Positions 1 to 8,436 of a DNA stretch of 64,000 bases are shown piece after piece. The notes under the pieces are model-generated. The model was not told the origin of the DNA, did no database searches, and worked only from the letters and a program-made list of their open reading frames with translations. The translations under genes were made by a program, and so were the position numbers. Each line of letters begins with the position of its first letter. The stretch's first letter is position 1. Source of the DNA: Cellulomonas taurus (GTDB lineage Bacteria > Actinomycetota > Actinomycetes > Actinomycetales > Cellulomonadaceae); the NCBI RefSeq assembly GCF_012931845.1, contig NZ_CP051884.1, positions 2,542,001 through 2,606,000 on the forward strand. The letters run 5' to 3'.

Positions 1-1104
1 CGCATCGACGAGCTGGGCCATGCCGCCCGCGCCCGCCGGGAGCAGGAGGAGTCCGACGTGACGACGATCCTCGCCGACGGTGACTTCGACCCGGAGCTCT
101 ACACCTACGCCGGTCACGAGGACGACTCGCCGGAGGAGCTGGTCCGGGACTACGTGCACCGCTCGGCGCTGGCCGCCCCCCGTGCCCGGGCCCGCGCCGG
201 CATCCTGGTGCGTCGTCCGGCCGCCGGGTTCCACCCCCTGGCGTTCGCCGAGCGGGCGCCGGACTACGACGACACCCGTGACGGCGACCCGTACGCCGTC
301 TGGCTGCGCCGCGGCCGGCCCGCCGGTCCGTGGCACCGCGAGGTGATCCGCCCCGGCGATGCCACCGCCACCGATCCCACGGGCGGGCCGAGCATCCTGG
401 TGCACGGTCACTTCCACTACCCCGAGCTGCTGGACGACCTGCTGCCCCGCCTGGCCGACAACACCCGGCCGTACCACCTGGCGATCACCACCGGCAGCGA
501 CGAGGCCAAGGCACAGGCGGAGGCCCTGATCACCGCCGCCGGGGTGGAGTCCTGGGAGGTGCTGGTCACCCAGAACCGGGGGCGCGACCTGGCGCCGCTG
601 CTGACCGGTCTGGGCACCCGGGTGCTGGACTACGACCTGGTGCTGCACGTGCACGGGAAGAAGAGCCCGCACACCGAGGTCGGGATCGGCGACCGCTGGC
701 GCGAGTTCCTGTACGCGAACCTGGTCGGTGGCCGGGCGGCGATGCTGGACGAGATCCACGCCGCCTTCGCCGCCGATCCCGAGCTGGGTCTGGTGTCGCC
801 GGAGGACCCGCACCTGAACGACTGGGACCTGAACCGGGAGTTCGGCGAGCAGCTCGCCGCACGCTTCGGGGTGGACGGCCCGTTGCCGACCCACTTCGAC
901 TTCCCGCTCGGCACCATGTTCTGGGCCCGCACCGAGGCGCTGCGCCCGATGCTGGAGGCGGGGCTGGTCTGGGAGGAGTACCCGGCCGAGCCGCTGCCGA
1001 TCGACGGCACCGCGCTGCACGCCCTGGAGCGGTTGATCCCGTTCGTGGTGGAGAGCCGCGGCTTCCGCTACGCCAAGACCCAGGTGCCCGGCGTCCAGCG
1101 CTGA
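1..1104 (+). CDS. Rhamnan synthesis F (RgpF)-like protein, 5' end outside window
   Basis: The frame is open to the first base of the window, so this is probably the C-terminal part of a longer cell-wall polysaccharide protein. A GTG at 58 is the first internal start but has no good ribosome site. The visible 348 residues carry the RgpF-family signatures NRGRDLAPLL and HVHGKKSPH, and later FPLGTMFWAR and the conserved D/G around PIDGT. Family members act in assembly of rhamnose-rich cell-wall glycans and are often fused to other glycosyltransferase domains. It is followed by a strong hairpin terminator, and rmlD/rmlC lie 1.3 kb downstream. The family call is firm; the exact linkage made is unknown. 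Confidence 0.8.
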   Translation, partial: RIDELGHAARARREQEESDVTTILADGDFDPELYTYAGHEDDSPEELVRDYVHRSALAAPRARARAGILVRRPAAGFHPLAFAERAPDYDDTRDGDPYAVWLRRGRPAGPWHREVIRPGDATATDPTGGPSILVHGHFHYPELLDDLLPRLADNTRPYHLAITTGSDEAKAQAEALITAAGVESWEVLVTQNRGRDLAPLLTGLGTRVLDYDLVLHVHGKKSPHTEVGIGDRWREFLYANLVGGRAAMLDEIHAAFAADPELGLVSPEDPHLNDWDLNREFGEQLAARFGVDGPLPTHFDFPLGTMFWARTEALRPMLEAGLVWEEYPAEPLPIDGTALHALERLIPFVVESRGFRYAKTQVPGVQR

Positions 1105-1113
1105 GGCTCCACC

Positions 1114-1158
1114 ACCGAGAGGTTCGCCCGACTGCTCCGGTCGGGCGAACCTCTCGGT
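1114..1158 (+). terminator. Perfect 18-bp stem terminator
   Basis: Bases 1114-1131 pair perfectly with 1141-1158 around a 9-base loop, 10 bases after the stop of the RgpF-like gene. There is no long U-run, as is usual in high-GC actinobacteria. Confidence 0.8.
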
Positions 1159-1199
1159 CGTTCCGGGACATTTCCCGCACGGCGAGCGAGCGGTGCTCC

Positions 1200-1205
1200 T
1201 AGGGT
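1200..1205 (+). promoter_or_regulatory. Possible -10 element (TAGGGT) of the CAP/DUF5648 gene
   Basis: A TAGGGT hexamer lies between the upstream terminator and the ATG at 1267, giving a leader of about 55 bases. No good -35 is seen. Confidence 0.35.
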
Positions 1206-1266
1206 GACCGCACCGCCTCCCGCACATCTCGTGCCGGACGGCCATCCCTGCCCGGAGAGAGAACTC

Positions 1267-2313
1267 ATGTCGCACAGCACGACCTGGCGTGGCCTCGCGG
1301 TCGCGGTCGCCGCAGCCCTCGCCTTCGGCGTCGCCCCCCTCGCGGCCGGCGCCGACGAGCCCGCGCCGGCCGACGACGCCCAGTGGTCGGCCCCGGCCGT
1401 CGTCGACGCCCCCGCGACCGAGGAGGGATCCTTCTCCGCGCAGTCGGAGCTGCAGGCCACCGCCGCGGCGTCGCCGAACGCCGTCTGGGACCTGTTCCGG
1501 GTGATGAACAGCCGTCGGATCGACCAGGGCGGTAGCCCGTGGGTGCTGAACCCGACGCTGACCACCGTGGCGAACAACTGGCTCGCGCAGAAGGGGGCGA
1601 ACGCCTACCCGATGCCGGACCCGAACGTCGCCACGAAGGTCCCGGGGTCGTACACCCAGATCTGGCACAACACCGCGTGGTCGATCGCGACCTCACCGGA
1701 GCAGGCGGTGCAGCTGCTGGCCGAGCAACTGGCCACCGCCGACCTCACCTGGGCCCCGACCACCGACATCGGGATCGGGATGGTCCAGGAGCCGTACGTC
1801 GAGGGCTACTCGTTCTTCAGCTTCTACATCGTCGCCACCGACTACCCGCACAGCGTCGCGCAGGCCGGTGAGATGACCCTGTACCGGTTCTACCGCCCGA
1901 ACACCGGCACGCACTTCTACTCCACCTCCGCGGCGGAGCGGAACTCGGTGGCCAAGAGCTCCTCCTACCGCTACGAGGGCCAAGTGGCCTACGTGCTCAG
2001 CCCGAGCGCCCCGTCGGCCAACACCGCGAACCTGAACCGGTTCTACCAGCCCGCCTCCGGCACGCACTTCTACACGTCGTCGGTGGCCGAGTACAACCGG
2101 GTGCTGACGTTCCCGCAGTACGGGCTGGACGGTGTGGCGGGCAAGGTCTACACCGGCCAGGTCAACAGCGGCATCACCCCGATGTACCGGTTCTTCCGCC
2201 CCGCGTCGGGCACCCACTTCTACACCGCGAACCCCTCCGAGGTGCAGTCGGTGAAGAACATCCCGGGCTACACCTACGAGGGTGTGGCGTTCTTCCTGCG
2301 CACCGCGTACTGA
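1267..2313 (+). CDS. Secreted CAP-like protein with DUF5648 repeats
   Basis: I place the start at the ATG at 1267, which follows a GGAGAGAG ribosome site and opens directly into a Sec signal peptide (WRGLAVAVAAALAFG, cleavage near AAGA, residue 28). This gives 348 residues. Residues about 75-195 resemble a CAP/SCP fold (WDLFRVMNSRR, LTTVANNWLAQKGA). Residues about 200-348 hold three copies of a FYRPxxGTHFYT motif spaced about 50 residues, typical of DUF5648, a lectin-like domain of actinobacterial exoproteins. Substrate is unknown. The gene is a monocistronic unit between two terminators. The frame extends upstream to 1204 but that extension contains no ribosome site. Confidence 0.82.
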   Translation: MSHSTTWRGLAVAVAAALAFGVAPLAAGADEPAPADDAQWSAPAVVDAPATEEGSFSAQSELQATAAASPNAVWDLFRVMNSRRIDQGGSPWVLNPTLTTVANNWLAQKGANAYPMPDPNVATKVPGSYTQIWHNTAWSIATSPEQAVQLLAEQLATADLTWAPTTDIGIGMVQEPYVEGYSFFSFYIVATDYPHSVAQAGEMTLYRFYRPNTGTHFYSTSAAERNSVAKSSSYRYEGQVAYVLSPSAPSANTANLNRFYQPASGTHFYTSSVAEYNRVLTFPQYGLDGVAGKVYTGQVNSGITPMYRFFRPASGTHFYTANPSEVQSVKNIPGYTYEGVAFFLRTAY

Positions 2314-2324
2314 TCGCTCTCAGC

Positions 2325-2363
2325 ACGAAGGGCCGGTCCCCAGCGGGGGAACCGGCCCTTCGT
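2325..2363. terminator. Bidirectional hairpin terminator between convergent genes
   Basis: Bases 2325-2340 (ACGAAGGGCCGGTCCC) pair with 2346-2363 with one bulged base. It lies between the converging 3' ends of the CAP/DUF5648 gene and rmlD. Confidence 0.75.
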
Positions 2364-2377
2364 CGTCTCAGCGGGTG

Positions 2378-3226
2378 TCAGCCCGCCAGCACCGAGGCGC
2401 CCGCCTGCTGCCACCGCTGGGCCCAGTCACCGATCGGCTCGATCCCGGCTGCGGTCAGCGCGTCGTGGCCGAGCACCGAGTACGCCGGGCGCGGGGCCGG
2501 ACGGACGTAGACGTCCGAGGTGGTCGGCCTGACGATCTGCGGGTCCAGTCCGGCGGTCGCCACCGCTGCCTGCGCGAAACCGTGCCACGAGGTCTGCCCG
2601 GAGGAGGTGCCGTGGTACGTCCCGGACGGGGCGTTCGCCGCGACCAGGCGCTCGACCAGATCCGCGAGATCCACGGTCCAGGTGGGCTGCCCGACCTGGT
2701 CGTCGATCACGTCCAGGCCGCCCTTCTCCGCCGCCACCCGGGCGATGGTCTTGGGGAAGCAGCCGCCCTTGGCGCCGTAGAGCCAGGCGGTGCGGACGAT
2801 CAGGTGGTCCGGGTTCTCGGCCCGCACCGCCCACTCACCGGCCGCCTTGGTGCGCCCGTAGGCCGACCGCGGGGCGATCGGGGCGTCCTCCGCGTACGGG
2901 CTGGTCCCGTCACCGGCGAACACGTAGTCGGTGGAGATCTGCACGATCCGCGCCCCGGCCAGCCGGGCCGCACGGGCCAACAGCTGCGGGCCCACCGCGT
3001 TCACGGTGAAGGCGGCGTCCTCGTGCTCCTCCGCGGCGTCCACCGCGGTATAGGCGGCGACATTCGCCACCACGTCGTAGCCTGCGACAGCGCCGGTCAC
3101 CGCCTCCGGGTCGGTGATGTCGAGTTCCGCTCGGTCGACCGCCGTCACCTCATGTCCACGCTCGTTCAGCAGGGCCACCAGGTCCTGTCCGAGCATGCCG
3201 TTCGCACCCGTCACCAACCAGCGCAC
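2378..3226 (-). CDS. rfbD: dTDP-4-dehydrorhamnose reductase
   Basis: This enzyme performs the last step of dTDP-L-rhamnose synthesis, the NAD(P)H-dependent reduction of dTDP-4-keto-L-rhamnose, in the cytoplasm. The 282-residue product starts at a GTG (3226) preceded by AGGGAG. It shows the N-terminal Rossmann motif GANGMLG (7-13), the STDYVF motif, and the SAYGRTK catalytic Tyr-x-x-x-Lys. The length is normal for RmlD. It is divergent from rmlC with 99 bases between the starts. The open frame continues far upstream through rmlC but that part is an antisense shadow. Confidence 0.95.
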   Translation of the reverse strand: MRWLVTGANGMLGQDLVALLNERGHEVTAVDRAELDITDPEAVTGAVAGYDVVANVAAYTAVDAAEEHEDAAFTVNAVGPQLLARAARLAGARIVQISTDYVFAGDGTSPYAEDAPIAPRSAYGRTKAAGEWAVRAENPDHLIVRTAWLYGAKGGCFPKTIARVAAEKGGLDVIDDQVGQPTWTVDLADLVERLVAANAPSGTYHGTSSGQTSWHGFAQAAVATAGLDPQIVRPTTSDVYVRPAPRPAYSVLGHDALTAAGIEPIGDWAQRWQQAGASVLAG

Positions 3227-3282
3227 ATCTACTCCCTGTCGTCGTCTGACCGCCGCGCAGCCTACCCGCCGGACCCGACGAC

Positions 3283-3288
3283 TACCCT
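3283..3288 (+). promoter_or_regulatory. Possible -10 element (TACCCT) of rmlC
   Basis: TACCCT lies 37 bases before the rmlC ATG in the rmlD/rmlC divergent intergenic region. No clear -35 is visible. Confidence 0.3.
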
Positions 3289-3325
3289 GGGAGCCGATCA
3301 GCCCCATCCCGAGAGGACCCTCCGC

Positions 3326-3943
3326 ATGACCTACCGCGAGCTCAGCGTGCCCGGCGCCTGGGAGATCACGCCCGTGCAGCACGGCGACCCCCGAGGCGTG
3401 TTCCTGGAGGCGTTCCAGGGCGGCCCGTTCGCGGAGAACGTCGGCCACCGCTTCGACCTCCAGCAGGCCAACCTGTCGGTCTCCGCCGCCGGTGTGCTGC
3501 GCGGTATCCACTTCGCCGACGTGCCGCCGGGCCAGGCGAAGTACGTCACCTGCCCCAAGGGCGCGGTGCTGGACATCGTGGTGGACATCCGGGTCGGCTC
3601 GCCGACCTTCGGCCAGTGGGACAGCGTGCTGCTGGACGACGTCGACCGCCGCGCGATCTACCTCAGCGAGGGTCTGGGGCACGCGTTCTTCTCGCTGGAG
3701 GACGGTTCCACCGTGATGTACCTGTGCTCCACCGGGTACAGCCCGGGTCGTGAGCACGGCGTCCACCCGCTGGACACCTCGATCGGCATCGAGTGGCCGA
3801 CCACCGACCGGCACGGCAACCCGGTCACCCCGCAGCTGTCCGACAAGGACACCGCCGCGCCGACCCTCGCCGAGGCCGCCGAGCAGGGTCTGCTGCCGCA
3901 GTACGACGCCGTGCTGGCCTACACGGACAGCCTGCGCGGTTGA
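3326..3943 (+). CDS. rfbC: dTDP-4-dehydrorhamnose 3,5-epimerase
   Basis: The 205-residue cupin protein catalyses the third step of dTDP-L-rhamnose synthesis. The ATG at 3326 follows GAGAGGA. Family signatures are NLSVSAAGVLRGIHF, with the catalytic base His62, and QAKYVTC, with the conserved Lys72. The final part (LSDKDTAAPTLAEA) is the usual RmlC C-terminus. It is divergent from rmlD, and its stop lies 3 bases from the stop of the convergent flippase gene. Confidence 0.95.
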   Translation: MTYRELSVPGAWEITPVQHGDPRGVFLEAFQGGPFAENVGHRFDLQQANLSVSAAGVLRGIHFADVPPGQAKYVTCPKGAVLDIVVDIRVGSPTFGQWDSVLLDDVDRRAIYLSEGLGHAFFSLEDGSTVMYLCSTGYSPGREHGVHPLDTSIGIEWPTTDRHGNPVTPQLSDKDTAAPTLAEAAEQGLLPQYDAVLAYTDSLRG

Positions 3944-3946
3944 GTC

Positions 3947-5260
3947 TCAGTCCTGGGCCGCGGCGAGTGTCGCGGCCCAGGACCGCATCGCCAGCAGCAG
4001 TGCGCCGGTGAGCACCGCGAGCGCGACCAGGGAGCCGGCCAGCAGCGCCACCGCGGCGACCATGGTGAGCTCACCCGGGAGCACAGCGGCCACCACCAGC
4101 GCGACCACCCCGGCCACCCAGCCGACCAGCACCGCGCGCTCACCGGCGAGCGCGAGCAGCGCCTGGGCCGCGAGCTGGGCCAGCATGAACGCCGCCCCGG
4201 AGGCCGCCAGCAGGGTGATCACCATCGGGTCCACCCGGTACTCCGGGCCGAAGACCAGGGTGAGCAGCGGCTCACCCCACACCGCGAGCAGCAGGGTGCC
4301 GCCGATGCCGATCGCCGCGGTGGCCCCGGTGACCAGCACCAGGCGGCGCCGGAACCCGGCCGCGTCCCGCAAGCCCACCATCGCTGCCAGGCCGGGCAGC
4401 AGCACCGCCTGCACCGCGGAGAACACGAACACCGGGATGCGCGCCACGGTGACGGCGGTGACGAACTGCCCGCTCAGGGTGCGGTCCACCTCGTCGGCGC
4501 GCAGCTGCACGATCAGCGCCCCGGCGTTCGCGAGCACCTGGGAGGCCAGCGACGCGACGATCAGAGCGATCAGCGCACGCCGGATCGGTGCCGCCGGCTC
4601 GGGGTCGGAGGGGGTGACCAGGGCGGCCCGGCGCGGCGTGGTGACCAGCACCGCCAGCAGCGGGGCCACGACCAGCACCAGGGCGTAGGGCCACACCTGC
4701 CGCACGTCGGCCAGGGCCAGCGCTCCGGCACCGAGGATCCGCAGCAGCCCGTCGACGACGAACTGCGCGCCGTAGTTGGCGAACCTCCCCTGCCCGGACA
4801 GCAGACCGCGCACCACGTAGGCCACGACCAGCCCGAAGAGCGCGCCGATCAGCAACGGCACCAGGGAGGCGTCGTCGTGGAACAGGCGGGCCGTCTGCAC
4901 CGGCCAGGTGACCAGGCACAGCACGGTGACCCCGGCGAACAGCACCACGGCCACCCGCACGACGACCCGCACCGCGCCCGCGTTGCCCAGCCCGCGCGCC
5001 CGGCGGGAGGCGGTGGTCCGGCTGAGCTCCTGCTCGAAGGGGATGAACAGGCCCAGCCCGACGGCGTTCAGCAGCGTCCACAGCACGCCGAAGGGCGCAT
5101 AGGCCTCCGGGCCGAGCACCCGGGCGACCACGACGGTCAGCGCGTAGGCGGCGACCCCGTAGACCCCCAGGCCCACCGCCACGGACAGGAAGCCCAGCCG
5201 CCCGGAGAGCAGGGCCCCGAGACGGGACGGGGCGGGGGTGGGCACGGTGGGGCTCGACAC
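3947..5260 (-). CDS. Polysaccharide flippase (Wzx/MATE-like membrane protein)
   Basis: The 437-residue product is strongly hydrophobic, with about twelve membrane segments spread along its length and basic cytoplasmic loops (TASRRARGLGN, GFRRRLVLV). It resembles the oligosaccharide-flippase/polysaccharide-biosynthesis superfamily, which moves lipid-linked sugar units across the membrane. I choose the GTG at 5260 because TAGGGT ends 7 bases upstream, the leaderless pattern seen repeatedly here; the frame stays open to 5317. It lies among glycan genes, which supports an export role. The substrate is not evident. Confidence 0.82.
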   Translation of the reverse strand: MSSPTVPTPAPSRLGALLSGRLGFLSVAVGLGVYGVAAYALTVVVARVLGPEAYAPFGVLWTLLNAVGLGLFIPFEQELSRTTASRRARGLGNAGAVRVVVRVAVVLFAGVTVLCLVTWPVQTARLFHDDASLVPLLIGALFGLVVAYVVRGLLSGQGRFANYGAQFVVDGLLRILGAGALALADVRQVWPYALVLVVAPLLAVLVTTPRRAALVTPSDPEPAAPIRRALIALIVASLASQVLANAGALIVQLRADEVDRTLSGQFVTAVTVARIPVFVFSAVQAVLLPGLAAMVGLRDAAGFRRRLVLVTGATAAIGIGGTLLLAVWGEPLLTLVFGPEYRVDPMVITLLAASGAAFMLAQLAAQALLALAGERAVLVGWVAGVVALVVAAVLPGELTMVAAVALLAGSLVALAVLTGALLLAMRSWAATLAAAQD

Positions 5261-5267
5261 GCCGGAC

Positions 5268-5273
5268 ACCCTA
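5268..5273 (-). promoter_or_regulatory. -10 element (TAGGGT) of a leaderless flippase transcript
   Basis: On the minus strand TAGGGT is followed by 7 bases and then GTG (5260), with no Shine-Dalgarno sequence. Confidence 0.55.
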
Positions 5274-5320
5274 CCGGCGTGCCACCGGCCGACCTCGCCC
5301 TTCGGGCCCACCGCCACCGC

Positions 5321-5326
5321 TATAGT
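5321..5326 (+). promoter_or_regulatory. -10 element (TATAGT) of the DUF2142 gene
   Basis: TATAGT is a near-consensus -10 in this GC-rich sequence, 50 bases before the ATG at 5377. The -35 is not obvious. Confidence 0.5.
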
Positions 5327-5376
5327 CGCAGGCGCTCTCCGCCACCACCGGCGCCCCGTTCGTGGAAGGTCCCCGC

Positions 5377-7119
5377 ATGCCCGACCAGATGCCGTCGCGC
5401 ATCACCTCGACCACCACCACGCGGCGGCGCAGCCGGGATCGTCATGCCGCGGCGGCTGGTCGGGTCCCCGCCTGGCTGCGCTGGACCGGCGTCGGCGCGC
5501 TGCTCTTCCTGCTCACCGCGCTGTGGTCCGTCGGGACGCCCCTGATGTCGTCGCCGGACGAGCCGAGCCACGTCAGCCGCGCCGCCGGTGTGGTGCGCGG
5601 GCAGGTGTCGCTGGATCTGGTCGAGCCGCAGGGCGAGGGGGCCACCCCGGGCCTGGCCGGCCGGGTCGAGCTGCCGGCCGACTACGGTGCCGCGCTCGGC
5701 CTGCCGAACTGCTTCGCCTTCCAGCCGAACGTCTCTGCCGCCTGCCAGGCCGATCTCGCGCCGAGCGGCGGTGCCACCGTGGTGGTGGACACCTTCGCCG
5801 GGCAGTACCCGCCGCTGTACTACGCCCTGGTCGGCTGGCCGTCGCTGTTCCTGTCCGCCGAGGCGGGCATCACCGCGATGCGTCTGGTCAGCGCGCTGCT
5901 CACCGCCGGTCTGATGACCTGGGGCCTGTTCCGGCTGACCCGGATCGACGGCAACCGGGCCGGGATCTGGGGAGCCGCCGCGGCCCTGACCCCGATGACC
6001 TTCTTCCTCGGCGGGACCGTCAACCCGGCCGGCTTCGAGATCGCGGCCGCCTTCACCTTCTGGACCGCCTGCCTGGCACTGGTGCTCGACAGGCGACCGG
6101 TCACCACCTCGGCACTGGTGCAGGCGGTGGTCGGTGGTGGGTTGCTGATCACCACCCGCTCCACCGGCCCGGTCTGGGCGGTGGCGATCCTGCTGATCAC
6201 CCTGATCGCGGCGCCGCGCGGACGCTGGCGCGAGGTGCTGCGCCACCGGCGGATCTGGTGGTTCGTCGGCGTCACCGTGGCCTTCTGCGCGGCGGCGGGC
6301 GGCTGGCTGCTGGCCCACCCCTCCGTGGTCACCACCGAGAACGCCTACCCGCAGCTCGCCAGCCTGCGCGCGGCGGTGCTCGGGGTGCTCGGCAATGCCC
6401 AGCCGTACCTGTTGAACATGATCGGCGACTACGGCTGGCTGGACTCCCCCTCGCCGCCGGTCACCTTCATCGCCTGGTACGCGATGGTCGGCGCCGTGCT
6501 GCTGATCGCCCTGTCGGCCCGCCGTGCCGGACGTCGCCGGATCGCAGTGGCGCTGACCTTCCTCGGCACCGCCGCCTCGCCGCTGATCCTGCAGGTGCCG
6601 ACCGCCGCCGACACCGGTCTGATCTGGCAGGGCCGGTACGCGCTCCCGGTCGCCATCGGCGTCCCGTTGCTGGCGGCTCTGGTGGTCGGGCTCGGCGACC
6701 GGCGGCCCGAGGACGACCTGGTGCGCCGGATCGCCCGCGGCACGCTGCCGGTGATCCTGGTGGCCCAGGTGGCCGCGTTCTACTGGGCGTCCCGCCGCTA
6801 CGCCGAGGGCCTGACCGGCGAGCTGGTCACCTTCCATCCGCTCTGGCAGTCCCCGATCGGCTACCTGCCGGGGGTGGCGCTGTACGCGGTGGTGGCGGGC
6901 CTGTTGGCCCTGTGCGCCTGGGTGTACTACCGCGACCGGGGTGAGGGTGAGCTGACCCGGCACGAGGCCGTGGCGAGCGCTGCGCCGGTGCCGGTGGCGT
7001 CCGTCGAGGCCGCGCCGGTGGCCACCGTGACGGTTCCGGCGGCGAGCGCCGCGGAGGCCACGCCGACCGAGATCTACACCGAGCCGACCACGGTGGAGAC
7101 CACCGAGCCGCGCCCCTGA
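5377..7119 (+). CDS. DUF2142 family membrane protein
   Basis: The 580-residue protein starts at an ATG preceded by GGAAGG. After a basic Thr/Arg-rich N-terminus it has a first membrane segment (WLRWTGVGALLFLLTALW), the DUF2142 signature SSPDEPSHVSRAAGVVRGQ, a long extracytoplasmic loop with FAGQYPPLYYALVGWPS, then about ten more membrane segments. The C-terminal 75 residues are Ala/Pro/Val/Thr-rich. The PDEPxH region and topology are reminiscent of GT-C type transferases, so a role in extracytoplasmic sugar transfer is likely but inferred. It is divergent from the flippase gene. Confidence 0.8.
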   Translation: MPDQMPSRITSTTTTRRRSRDRHAAAAGRVPAWLRWTGVGALLFLLTALWSVGTPLMSSPDEPSHVSRAAGVVRGQVSLDLVEPQGEGATPGLAGRVELPADYGAALGLPNCFAFQPNVSAACQADLAPSGGATVVVDTFAGQYPPLYYALVGWPSLFLSAEAGITAMRLVSALLTAGLMTWGLFRLTRIDGNRAGIWGAAAALTPMTFFLGGTVNPAGFEIAAAFTFWTACLALVLDRRPVTTSALVQAVVGGGLLITTRSTGPVWAVAILLITLIAAPRGRWREVLRHRRIWWFVGVTVAFCAAAGGWLLAHPSVVTTENAYPQLASLRAAVLGVLGNAQPYLLNMIGDYGWLDSPSPPVTFIAWYAMVGAVLLIALSARRAGRRRIAVALTFLGTAASPLILQVPTAADTGLIWQGRYALPVAIGVPLLAALVVGLGDRRPEDDLVRRIARGTLPVILVAQVAAFYWASRRYAEGLTGELVTFHPLWQSPIGYLPGVALYAVVAGLLALCAWVYYRDRGEGELTRHEAVASAAPVPVASVEAAPVATVTVPAASAAEATPTEIYTEPTTVETTEPRP

Positions 7120-7153
7120 CGTCCGGGTCGGGCCGGGCCCACCGCTCGGCCGA

Positions 7154-8038
7154 CTACGGACGCAGGGTGTGCCGCAGCAGCGTCCTGAGCGCCGCGCGGT
7201 CCCCCGCCTTCAGCGCCGTGGGCAGCAGGGTCGCCGCGTAGAGCCGCGAGGTGATGTGCGTGCGCGCGGCCCGGGTCGCCCTGGACCAGCCGCGCCGACG
7301 CATCAGCTCCGCCGCCAGATCGAAGTACTCGCGCTCGCCGGCGAACCGGGAACCGTCCAGCAGCTTCACCGAGGACAGGCTCGCGCTGTGCCGCCGGTAG
7401 GCGAACACCTCCTGCGGTTCCACCACCAGCTCGGATCCGGCCAGCACCATGTCGAGCACCAGTGCCAGGTCCAGGATGATCGGCAACCCGGGCCGGAAGG
7501 GCGTGGCCTGCACCGCCTCGCGCCGGAACACCAGTGACGGCCAGTACAGCCAGTCGCCGTGCAGCAGGCTGGTCGCCAGCCGCTCCCCGGTGAGCACACG
7601 AGTGCCCTGGCCGCGCGGCCGGACCACCCGCTGCTTGATGGTGTCCGCCAGCGGGGTGGCCGGGGCACCGTGCTCGTCGATCACCCGGACCCCGGGCTGG
7701 ATGATGTCGGCGGTCGGGAACCGGCGATGCGCCTCGGTGACCACCCGGACGTAGTCGGGCAGCAGCAGGTCGTCCGAGCCGGGCACCGCGACCAGGTCGG
7801 CGGTGGCCAGCTCGATGCACTGCCGGAAGGCGACGGTGATGCCCTGGTTGGTCTCGTTGCGGCGGTAGGTGATCCGCTCGTCGTCGAGGGATGCCAACCA
7901 CTCCCCGGCCCAGGGGTCGGGGTTCGCGTCGTCCAGCACCGTCAGCCGCCAGTCCGGGCTGGTCTGTGCCAGCACGCTGCGCACGGTGGCCTTGAAGTAC
8001 TCGGGGTCGCCCCAGTAGGGCACCATCAGGTCGATCAC
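7154..8038 (-). CDS. Family 2 glycosyltransferase
   Basis: The 294-residue protein begins at a GTG whose TGA overlaps the stop of the upstream DUF2304 gene (GTGA). It has a GT-A fold N-terminus (MVPYWGDPEYFKATVRSVL), NETNQGITVAFRQCI, and the SDD nucleotide-sugar/metal motif in VPGSDDLLLPDYV. The C-terminal half contains the usual DWLYWPS and RRHSASLSS segments. It is the last gene of a three-gene unit with a DPM1-like transferase and a DUF2304 protein, which suggests glycan or glycolipid assembly. Donor and acceptor are unknown. Confidence 0.85.
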   Translation of the reverse strand: MIDLMVPYWGDPEYFKATVRSVLAQTSPDWRLTVLDDANPDPWAGEWLASLDDERITYRRNETNQGITVAFRQCIELATADLVAVPGSDDLLLPDYVRVVTEAHRRFPTADIIQPGVRVIDEHGAPATPLADTIKQRVVRPRGQGTRVLTGERLATSLLHGDWLYWPSLVFRREAVQATPFRPGLPIILDLALVLDMVLAGSELVVEPQEVFAYRRHSASLSSVKLLDGSRFAGEREYFDLAAELMRRRGWSRATRAARTHITSRLYAATLLPTALKAGDRAALRTLLRHTLRP

Positions 8039-8436
8039 GCCGGACCCGCGTCCTCCGGATCGGTGGTGTGCACCACCTGGTCGACCGCGCCGACCCTGGC
8101 GGCGAGCTGCTCCACGTCGTACCGGAGCAGCGCGACCTCCTCGGCGAGGGTGCGGGTCTCCTCCTCCAGCGTGGTGATCTCCGTGCTGAGCTGGATACAG
8201 ACGATCAGCAGCACGATCAGGGCCAGCGCGAACAGCAGGTTGCTCGGCGTCTCCACCCCGACCAGGTCGGCCATCCACTCCACGGCGGTCGGGAAGGCAC
8301 CGAAGACGCACACCCCCAGGCCGACGACCAGCCAGGTGATCGCGTACTTCTCCCGCAGGCGCCGGGTGCGCAGCAGCCAGACCAGGAAGACGACCAGCAG
8401 CAGACAGGCCGCCAGCGCGAAGATGTAGCCGCTCAC
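8035..8436 (-). CDS. DUF2304 domain membrane protein
   Basis: This 133-residue protein starts at a GTG overlapping the stop of the upstream glycosyltransferase by four bases. It has three membrane segments (IFALAACLLLVVFLVWLL, YAITWLVVGLGVCVF, LLFALALIVLLIVCI) and a cytoplasmic coiled-coil tail (TEITTLEEETRTLAEEV). The charged RTRRLREKYAITW between segments 1 and 2 is typical of DUF2304. Such proteins are usually found beside DPM1-like transferases, as here, and probably act as their membrane partner. Confidence 0.82.
   Translation of the reverse strand: MSGYIFALAACLLLVVFLVWLLRTRRLREKYAITWLVVGLGVCVFGAFPTAVEWMADLVGVETPSNLLFALALIVLLIVCIQLSTEITTLEEETRTLAEEVALLRYDVEQLAARVGAVDQVVHTTDPEDAGPA

Noticed and set aside
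2378-3814. Extended rmlD reading to 478 residues
   Set aside because: The extra N-terminus is antisense to rmlC; the GTG at 3226 has a proper ribosome site and gives the family length.
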